From contig JAICUV010000105.1 of the NCBI GenBank assembly GCA_025935655.1, positions 1 through 10,540 of the forward strand: a stretch of DNA of 10,540 nt, read 5' to 3'. This stretch comes from Chloroflexota bacterium (GTDB lineage: Bacteria > Chloroflexota > Limnocylindria > Limnocylindrales > CSP1-4). The notes beneath the pieces are model-generated. The model saw nothing but the letters and a program-made list of their open reading frames with translations. It had not been told where the DNA came from and searched no databases. The position numbers were made by a program, and so were the translations under genes. This document shows, one piece after another, positions 6,043 through 10,540 of the stretch (position 1 is the first letter of the stretch; the number at the start of each line of letters is the position of its first letter).

Positions 6043-6765
6043 GTGCCCGGTCCCGTGGCGCTCGTGGGCGCCGGTGAGTTCCTTGCCCCGATGGCCGAGT
6101 TCGATCGAGGCCTGCTCGAAGCGACCGGCCGTCCCCGTCCGCGCGTCGTGATCCTGCCGACGGCGTCCGCGCTCGACGGCGAGGACACGTTCCGGACCTG
6201 GGCCGAGATGGGCGTCGAGCACTTCTCCAACCTCGGCGCCGAGGTCGAGCCCGTCCTCGTCCGGACGGCGCAGGAGGGCCGCGACGGGGCGGCGATCCAG
6301 GCGATCGGTGAGGCCGATCTCGTCTACCTGTCGGGCGGTCATCCCCGGCACCTGCTCGACGTGCTCCAGGGGTCGCCGCTGGGTGCGGCACTGGCCCGGG
6401 CGCATGCCCGCGGCGCCACGATCGCGGGTTGCTCGGCCGGCGCGATGGCGATCGTCGGCCGGACGATGGACGTCCGGTTCGTCCCGAAGCTCCGGATCCC
6501 GGTCCCGTTCCCGATCCGCTGGCCGGAGGGTCTCGCGCTGGTGGACCGGGTGGCGGTCCTGCCGCACTACGACGCGTGGCCGGAGGCGCTGGCCGCGTTC
6601 CTCGCCCTGCAGGCGCCGCGCGGCGCGATCGTCCTGGGCATCGACGAGGAGACGGCGGTCGTCGGCCGCAACGGCGCCTGGCAGGTCCACGGCGCGGGAC
6701 GCGTGACCGTGTGGCGGGGACGCCACCGCGAGCGCTTCCGCAAGGGCGACGCGTTCCGGCTGTAG
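6043..6765 (+). CDS. Type 1 glutamine amidotransferase-like protein (peptidase S51 / cyanophycinase-like)
   Basis: This 240-residue protein shows the S51/class-I glutamine-amidotransferase-like fold. VALVGAGEF (5-13) is the first strand and glycine loop, and RVVILPTAS (34-42) the second. YLSGGHP (95-101) is the Gly-Gly loop that forms the oxyanion region. GCSAGAMAI (129-137) is the nucleophile elbow with Ser131. LPHYD (173-177) carries His175, and GIDEETAVV (199-207) is the conserved acidic motif near the C-terminus. A serine at the elbow indicates a serine peptidase-type enzyme (dipeptidase E or cyanophycinase relatives) rather than a Cys amidotransferase. The substrate is unknown: no cyanophycin synthetase is in the window. 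No signal peptide. The frame is open upstream to 5788, but that part overlaps the exporter. GTG 6043 is chosen because family sequence starts there and a -10-like element sits 6 nt before it. It is probably a single-gene unit. Confidence 0.85.
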   Translation: MPGPVALVGAGEFLAPMAEFDRGLLEATGRPRPRVVILPTASALDGEDTFRTWAEMGVEHFSNLGAEVEPVLVRTAQEGRDGAAIQAIGEADLVYLSGGHPRHLLDVLQGSPLGAALARAHARGATIAGCSAGAMAIVGRTMDVRFVPKLRIPVPFPIRWPEGLALVDRVAVLPHYDAWPEALAAFLALQAPRGAIVLGIDEETAVVGRNGAWQVHGAGRVTVWRGRHRERFRKGDAFRL

Positions 6766-6826
6766 GCCAGGGCGTTGTGGGCGCGACCCGGTTGGAGCGC
6801 GCGGCGAATCCAGTCGGCCCAGGGCT

Positions 6827-6916
6827 CAGGTTCAGCGCCCCGCGGCTCGGGTTGGAGCACCCCTGCGACTCGGGTTGGAGCGTCCCCGCGGATCGGGTTC
6901 CAGCGCCTCGCGGCTC
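6827..6916. repeat. 23-bp degenerate tandem repeats (GGTTGGAGC family)
   Basis: Units begin at 6848, 6871 and 6894, exactly 23 bp apart, each starting CGGGTT. The first two share 18 of 23 bases, including CGGGTTGGAGC. The third has CC instead of GG at positions 7-8. A shorter 21-bp unit at 6827 lacks two bases, and a lone core (CCGGTTGGAGCGC) is at 6788-6800. Confidence 0.7.
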
Positions 6917-6930
6917 ACGTCGGATCGCCT

Positions 6931-7051
6931 GGCGTTCCAACTGACGGCTGCGGGCGCTGGTTGGAACACGACGCGTTCCATCTGCCGAAGATCGCCCTGG
7001 TTGGGTCGCCCAGCGTTCCAGCTGAAGGCTGCGGGCGCGGGTTGGAACGCC
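6931..7051. repeat. About 40-bp repeats with inverted ends (GCGTTCCA...TGGAACGC)
   Basis: Unit 1 (6931-6970) and unit 3 (7012-7051) match at 34 of 40 positions, including GGCTGCGGGCGC in the middle. Between them, 6973-7011 is a more degenerate unit that begins GCGTTCCA and contains GGTTGG. Each unit has inverted ends that can form a hairpin (in unit 3, 7013-7020 with 7043-7050, 8 bp perfect). The end sequence is related to the 23-bp repeats just upstream. The organisation resembles clustered REP/MITE-like elements. Confidence 0.7.
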
Positions 7052-7077
7052 CAGCGATCCAAGGCGACCCAGGGCGA
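6992..7077. repeat. Large nested inverted repeat (potential cruciform)
   Basis: TCGCCCT (6992-6998) plus GGGTCGCC (7003-7010) pair with GGCGACCC (7063-7070) plus AGGGCGA (7071-7077), a 15-bp stem broken only by a 4-nt bulge (6999-7002). It encloses the 8-bp hairpin of repeat unit 3. It could act as a bidirectional terminator for the two convergent genes or as a structured RNA, though there is no U-tract. Confidence 0.55.
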
Positions 7078-7275
7078 ACGCGACACCCGCCGTTCAGCCC
7101 TCACCCGGGTACAGACCGGCAACCCAGCCCTGACCCTGCCGGATCCGGCCCGCCCCAGCGCACACGCCTGTCCGGGCGTGAACCGGGAGCCGTCACCCGG
7201 GCGCCAGCCACCCGGGACCGAACGGCGTCGGGCGCGCCGGTGCCAGACCCGCCGGCGACGTGGCCCGCGGCCCGC

Positions 7276-7617
7276 TCAGTCGGGCTTGATCTCGCGGAAG
7301 CAGTCCGAACAGTAGACCGGCTTGTCCATGCGCGGCTTGAACGGGACCTGCGCCTGGTTGCCGCACGAGGTGCAGATCGCGGCGAAGTACTCGCGCGGGC
7401 CGCGATCGTCGGTGCGCTCGTAGCCGCGCGGGCCGCCGAGCGCCGCCGAATCCGAGCCGCTGCCGTCGCGGGTCGCTCGGCGGTAGGCGCGGCACGAGGC
7501 GCACCGCTTGGGGTCGGAGGTGAACCCCTTCGCTAGGTAGTACTCCTGGTCCGCGGCCGAGTGGATGAACTCCACCCCGCAGTCCACGCAGTTGAGGGTC
7601 CGGTCGACGTAGGTCAC
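7276..7617 (-). CDS. Double zinc-ribbon protein (zf-trcl plus CxxC-x17-CxxC)
   Basis: A 113-residue soluble protein with four CxxC knuckles and no other cysteines. The N-terminal ribbon has C10-VD-C13 and C39-AS-C42 framing FIHSAADQEYYLAKGF (17-32), which matches the 'probable zinc-binding' ribbon family (zf-trcl). A flexible Gly/Ser/Arg linker (about 51-76) follows. The second ribbon has C82-TS-C85 and C103-SD-C106 with exactly 17 residues between, the CxxC-x17-CxxC domain. The two pairs should bind one zinc each. I know of no established function for this architecture; nucleic-acid or protein binding is an inference from the fold. The GTG start (7617) is fixed by GGGAGGAG 7 nt upstream; the frame is open further upstream but without ribbon-like sequence. 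It is divergent from the DNA-repair pair and converges with the S51-like gene across the repeat array. Confidence 0.87.
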   Translation of the reverse strand: MTYVDRTLNCVDCGVEFIHSAADQEYYLAKGFTSDPKRCASCRAYRRATRDGSGSDSAALGGPRGYERTDDRGPREYFAAICTSCGNQAQVPFKPRMDKPVYCSDCFREIKPD

Positions 7618-7624
7618 GAAGCTG

Positions 7625-7632
7625 CTCCTCCC
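7625..7632 (-). promoter_or_regulatory. Ribosome binding site of the zinc-ribbon gene
   Basis: On the minus strand GGGAGGAG sits 7 nt before the GTG at 7617. It decides the start in a frame that is open for another 200 nt upstream. Confidence 0.75.
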
Positions 7633-7779
7633 GGGCGCGCGCTCGGAGACGCTGTGGTGTGCACGAGGGGGACCGTCACCGGGTCGGGGGAGCGGCGGGG
7701 AGTCAGACCGATACCGCCGGCCAGGTGCCGTATCTCGGAGTCCCCGCGGGGGCGCACCGGATTGTTCCAGTCGTCCGAG

Positions 7780-7785
7780 CCTATA
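7780..7785 (-). promoter_or_regulatory. Possible -10 of the zinc-ribbon gene
   Basis: On the minus strand GGGTATAGGCTCGG contains TATAGG, one of few AT-rich hexamers in this region, about 160 nt upstream of the GTG. No matching -35 is seen. Confidence 0.25.
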
Positions 7786-7869
7786 CCCGGGTCTCCGCAA
7801 CGGGGCATTACGGGGGCGTTGCAATCGCCGCCCCGGCCGCGAAACACCCAGATTCCACGCGTCTCGCCC

Positions 7870-7888
7870 GTGACACTCGACCTGTCAC
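7870..7888. promoter_or_regulatory. 19-bp dyad, possible operator of the nuclease operon
   Basis: GTGACA and TGTCAC are perfect inverted 6-bp arms separated by CTCGACC. The dyad abuts the AT-richer CACAAT (7886-7891), a possible -10, about 206 bp upstream of the nuclease start. The size and symmetry suit a dimeric regulator. Confidence 0.35.
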
Positions 7889-8080
7889 AATGGCCAGCGA
7901 GACTCGGCGTGCCGAGACGGGAGCGATGGGGGCGCCCGGCTTGGTACCGGGTCCCGGGAGCGACCGGCCCGGCCCTCCAGTCGAGCCCGAGACCGTGCCA
8001 GGTCCCGGGGGAGGAGGGCCCGAGGCGCGGCTGCTCGCGGGCCCGGTCGGGCACGCCGGTCGGGCACCGCGCTCACGAAT

Positions 8081-8085
8081 GGAGG
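8081..8085 (+). promoter_or_regulatory. Ribosome binding site of the nuclease gene
   Basis: GGAGG lies 11 nt before the ATG at 8097. It favours this start over the in-frame ATG at 8079, which overlaps it and has no site of its own. Confidence 0.6.
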
Positions 8086-8096
8086 CAGCCCACCGC

Positions 8097-9272
8097 ATGC
8101 TCCGCTTGCTGCACACCGCAGACGTGCACCTCGGCGCGCGCCACGCCGACCTCGGGGACGCCGCCAGCGCCCAGCGCGAGCGCCAGTTCGCCGCGTTCAA
8201 GGCGAGCGTGGACCTGGCGATCGCGGAGAAGGTCGACCTGTTCCTCGTGGCGGGCGACCTGTTCGACTCCAACGTCCAGCCGCGTCGCTCCGTCGAGCGC
8301 GTCGCCGCGGAGCTGGGCCGGCTCGCCCAGGCGCGGATCCGCTCCGTCCTCGTCCCGGGCACGCACGACGTCTACGACCGCTCGTCGGTGTACCGCGCCT
8401 ACGACCTCGCCGCGCTCGCCGGCACCCGCACGCAGGACGAGCTCGTCACCGTCCTCACCCCGGACCACCCGTGGATCCACCTCCAGGCGCTCGACGCGGT
8501 CGTCCACGGGCCGTGCTTCCCGACGAAGCGCGCGCCGTACTCGCCGCTCCGCGACCTCGCGGCGCTCGAGGTGCCGGAGGCGACCTGGAAGATCGGCGTC
8601 CTCCACGCCGCAACCGCGATCCCGGGTCGCACGGACCACGACGAGGTCGTGGTGACCGTGGAGGAGATCGCCGCGACGGGCCTGGACTACCTCGCCCTGG
8701 GCCACTGGCACAGCGCCCAGGTCGCGAAGACGAAGGGCGTGACGTACGCCTACGCGGGGGCCCCGGAGCCGGTCGCCGTCGACCAGGACCGCGCGGGCAA
8801 GGTGCTCCTCGTGACGCTCGACGAGCGCGCCGGCGCCCACACGGTCGAGGTTGAGGAGCGGACCGTCGGCCGCACGGCCTTCGAGCACCGGGAGATCGAC
8901 GCGGCCACGGTCGAATCGCAGCCGGCCCTCATCGCGAAGCTGCAGGCCCAGGCCAACCCCGACCTCGTGCTGGACGTCCGCCTGTTCGGCGTCCGCCCCG
9001 ACTCGCTGGACCTCGAGCCGCTCGAGGTGGAGGACGCCCTCAAGGGCAGCTTCCTCCGCGTCCGCGTCCGGGACGTCAGCCAGCCGGCGCTCAGCGAGGG
9101 CGCCCTGCCTCCGGCCGAGACCATCGCCGGCGCCTTCATCCGCAACGTCGAAGGGCGCATCGCGGACCTCGAGGCGTCGGGCGACACGCTCGCGGTGCGC
9201 GAGGCGGAGGAGCTGCGCGACGTGCTGCGGCTCGGCCGGCTGCTGCTCGCCGGCGAGGAGGTGACGCTGTGA
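8097..9272 (+). CDS. SbcD/YhaO-like DNA repair exonuclease (metallophosphoesterase)
   Basis: This 391-residue protein is a calcineurin-like phosphoesterase of the Mre11/SbcD group, which trims DNA ends and hairpins together with a Rad50/SbcC ATPase. The N-terminal LLHTADVHLG (4-13) gives Asp9 and His11. VAGDLFDSN (51-59) gives the bridging Asp54. VPGTHDVYD (86-94) is in the place of the usual GNHD, with Thr89 instead of the metal-binding Asn and His90 kept as the catalytic His. KIGVLHA (165-171) gives His170, and LGHWHSAQV (201-209) gives His203 and His205. The remaining residues (from about 235) form the capping/ATPase-contact region. ATG 8097 has GGAGG 11 nt upstream and puts the first motif at residue 4, as in the family. 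The stop overlaps the next gene as GTGA, so the two subunits are translationally coupled. The YhaO branch is preferred over classical SbcD because of its partner's membrane segments. Confidence 0.88.
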   Translation: MLRLLHTADVHLGARHADLGDAASAQRERQFAAFKASVDLAIAEKVDLFLVAGDLFDSNVQPRRSVERVAAELGRLAQARIRSVLVPGTHDVYDRSSVYRAYDLAALAGTRTQDELVTVLTPDHPWIHLQALDAVVHGPCFPTKRAPYSPLRDLAALEVPEATWKIGVLHAATAIPGRTDHDEVVVTVEEIAATGLDYLALGHWHSAQVAKTKGVTYAYAGAPEPVAVDQDRAGKVLLVTLDERAGAHTVEVEERTVGRTAFEHREIDAATVESQPALIAKLQAQANPDLVLDVRLFGVRPDSLDLEPLEVEDALKGSFLRVRVRDVSQPALSEGALPPAETIAGAFIRNVEGRIADLEASGDTLAVREAEELRDVLRLGRLLLAGEEVTL

Positions 9273-10540
9273 GGATCACGGACCTCACCCTGCGGGACCT
9301 GCGCCGGTATCGCGAGGTGCAGGTGGACCTGGCACCCGGGCTCACCATCGTCCGCGGACCCAACGAGGCCGGCAAGTCCACGCTCCAGCGGGCCGTGGAG
9401 CTCGCCCTGACGCGCAAGGTCACGAGCTCGGCCGCGGACCTCGCGACGCTCCTGCCGTGGGACGGCGGCGCCGACGCCCGCACCTCGATCGGGATGGGCT
9501 TCACGTGGGACGACGAGGAGGGTGGCCTCCACGAGGGGCGCCTGGTGAAGTCGTTCCGCGGCGCGAAGGGCGAGGTGCGCCTGGAGCTCGACGGCGAGGT
9601 CATCACGGACCCCGCACGCGCGGACGAGCTCCTCGCGGAGCTGTCGGGCGTGCCCACGGAGGGCTTCTTCCGCTCGACCGCATCGATCCGCCACCACGAG
9701 CTCGCCTCGCTCCAGCGCGACGAGGGCGCCCTGCGGGACCGCCTCCAGGCGTCGATCTCGGGGGCCGACCGCGGGACCAGCCGGGCCCGCAAGAAGCTCG
9801 ACCGGGCGCTGTACGCGCTCCAGACCAAGGGGACGAAGAACCCGGGCCGCCTCAAGACCGCCGAGGACGCGGTGAACGACGTCAGCGCGAAGCTGCAGGC
9901 CGGCGAGGATGCGCTCGCGCGCCTCGAGCGGGACCGGGACGCGCTTGCGGTCGCCCGCGAGCGGCGGGCGGAGTCCGACACCGCGCTCACCGAGCGTCGC
10001 GCGCTGCTCGAGAAGGCCCGCCAGGCCGAGCGGCTCAACGCCGAGAAGACCGCGGCCCAGGAGTGCTTCGAGCGCTACCGGTCGGCCGTCATCGTCCGCG
10101 ACGAGATCACGGAGCTGGACCGCTCGCACCCGTCGCCCACGCCGTTGCCCGTGCTCAAGTCCACGGTCGAACGGCTGCGCGCCGTGGACACGAAGATCAG
10201 CACGCTCACGGCGATGCTGGAGGGCGAGGTCCAGGTCAACTTCGAGGTCCCGCCCGAGGTCCGCTGGCGCCCGCTCTCGCGCTGGGCGCTCGTGCTCATC
10301 GTCCTCGGGCTGGTCGTCGCGGTGGCCGGGGTCGTGCTCCCGCTCATCGGCGTCACGGCGCTGGGGATGCTGCCGGTGTACGCGGGCGGCGCGCTCGCGA
10401 TCATCGGGCTCGTGCTGGCCGCCGTCGGGTACTGGCTGCGACGCGGCGACCGCGTCCAGAGCCAGCTCAAGGACGCCGAGGTCAACCGCCGGCTGCGAGG
10501 CCGCTCCGAGATCGAGCAGGAGCTGCGCGAGACGCAGGCC
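9269..10540 (+). CDS. SbcC/YhaN-like AAA ATPase with two transmembrane segments (partial, 3' end cut)
   Basis: Rad50/SbcC-type ATPase, partner of the preceding nuclease. 424 codons are present and the frame runs off the window, so the C-terminal Walker B half is missing. The GTG start overlaps the nuclease stop (GTGA). The ABC-type N-terminal lobe begins RITDLTLRDLRRYREVQVDL, and Walker A is GPNEAGKST (30-38). A Q-loop/helical part includes TEGFFRSTASIRHHELASL (130-148). A coiled coil rich in Ala/Arg/Glu/Leu starts at about 195. It is interrupted by two hydrophobic segments, about 338-360 and 368-390, flanked by Arg residues (RWRPLSRW before, WLRRGDR after), and then resumes. Such a membrane hairpin within the coiled coil is what I recall for Bacillus YhaN (SbcE) rather than E. 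coli SbcC, and implies a membrane-attached repair complex with both coil ends in the cytoplasm. Confidence 0.87.
   Translation, partial: MRITDLTLRDLRRYREVQVDLAPGLTIVRGPNEAGKSTLQRAVELALTRKVTSSAADLATLLPWDGGADARTSIGMGFTWDDEEGGLHEGRLVKSFRGAKGEVRLELDGEVITDPARADELLAELSGVPTEGFFRSTASIRHHELASLQRDEGALRDRLQASISGADRGTSRARKKLDRALYALQTKGTKNPGRLKTAEDAVNDVSAKLQAGEDALARLERDRDALAVARERRAESDTALTERRALLEKARQAERLNAEKTAAQECFERYRSAVIVRDEITELDRSHPSPTPLPVLKSTVERLRAVDTKISTLTAMLEGEVQVNFEVPPEVRWRPLSRWALVLIVLGLVVAVAGVVLPLIGVTALGMLPVYAGGALAIIGLVLAAVGYWLRRGDRVQSQLKDAEVNRRLRGRSEIEQELRETQA

Larger units (their letters stand above)
6766..7275. other. Convergent intergenic region with a degenerate repeat array
   Basis: 510 bp between two convergent genes. 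The left two thirds (about 6788-7080) are filled with variants of GGTTGGAGC and GCGTTCCA/TGGAACGC in both orientations. The right third (about 7081-7275) has repeated CACCCGGG blocks but no clear gene, promoter or U-tract terminator. Open frames here on both strands translate the repeat and are not convincing proteins. Confidence 0.6.
7618..8096. other. Divergent intergenic region between the zinc-ribbon and nuclease genes
   Basis: 479 bp without a convincing gene. It is less GC-dense than its surroundings around 7755-7895, where promoter-like and dyad sequences lie, and very GC-rich with duplicated GGTCCCGGG blocks at about 7950-8020. A 13-bp near-tandem duplication (GGTCGGGCAC core) is at 8045-8070. 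An in-frame ATG at 7890 would add 69 low-complexity residues to the nuclease and is not favoured. Confidence 0.5.

Noticed and set aside
4284..6077. A 597-codon open frame on the plus strand opposite the MFS exporter
   Set aside because: It is the antisense of a clear 14-TM transporter; very rich in Arg/Glu/Asp/Gly with no domain.
6788..7061. CRISPR array
   Set aside because: Units are degenerate, abut each other without uniform unique spacers, and occur in both orientations; no cas gene is nearby.
6832..7315. Open frames across the repeat array on both strands, with 27-residue peptide repeats
   Set aside because: The peptide repeats simply mirror the 81-bp DNA spacing. There is no ribosome binding site, and both strands are open at once.
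8045..8070. 13-bp near-tandem duplication (GGTCGGGCAC core)
   Set aside because: Only two short copies in very GC-rich DNA; probably a simple local duplication without further meaning.
7659..8096. Long upstream extension of the nuclease frame, including an ATG at 7890
   Set aside because: The added residues are low-complexity Gly/Pro/Arg. The ATG at 8097 has a ribosome binding site and places the first metal motif at the family's usual position.

Overview
The window is very GC-rich (above 70% by eye), with strong G/C preference at third codon positions and frequent GTG starts. The genes suggest a high-GC, environmental, free-living bacterium. A protein carrying a CxxC-x17-CxxC zinc motif and a mixture of Shine-Dalgarno-led and apparently leaderless genes would fit Chloroflexota (for example Limnocylindria/Ellin6529-like lineages), with deep Actinomycetota as an alternative. 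This placement is inference; there is no rRNA or marker gene here.

Layout. The left end holds the last codons of an unidentified plus-strand gene, joined by a GTGA overlap to a molybdenum cofactor guanylyltransferase (mobA, 108-782). Facing it is a minus-strand 62-residue protein of unknown function (856-1044) with a near-perfect Shine-Dalgarno site. A strong terminator-like hairpin for it lies inside the 3' end of mobA. Next is a minus-strand YtcJ-type amidohydrolase (1202-2845), divergent from a small MBLAC1-like metallo-beta-lactamase-fold hydrolase (2942-3490). Converging on the latter is a two-gene minus-strand operon: a 14-TM DHA2-type MFS exporter (4263-5864) and a SAM-dependent methyltransferase (3500-4270), coupled by an 8-nt overlap with a TTG start. 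Divergent from the exporter is a peptidase-S51/type-1 glutamine-amidotransferase-like protein (6043-6765).

The next 510 bp (6766-7275) have no convincing gene. They hold a cluster of degenerate 23-bp and roughly 40-bp repeats built on GGTTGGAGC / GGTTGGAACGC, plus a large potential cruciform. A minus-strand double zinc-ribbon protein (7276-7617) follows, then a 479-bp divergent intergenic region, then a plus-strand pair: an SbcD/YhaO-like nuclease (8097-9272) and an SbcC/YhaN-like ATPase (9269 to the window end, truncated). The ATPase has two transmembrane segments inside its coiled-coil region.

How the genes work together. The nuclease/ATPase pair (GTGA overlap) is the clearest functional unit: an Mre11-Rad50-type DNA-end-processing complex, probably membrane-attached. 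The exporter and methyltransferase probably act on a common small molecule, which is not identifiable. The other genes look like single-gene transcription units. I do not see a clear new defence or biosynthetic system. The parts most worth a second look are the intergenic repeat array, the membrane-anchored SbcC-like ATPase, the repeats and palindrome upstream of the exporter, and the shared leaderless-promoter geometry.
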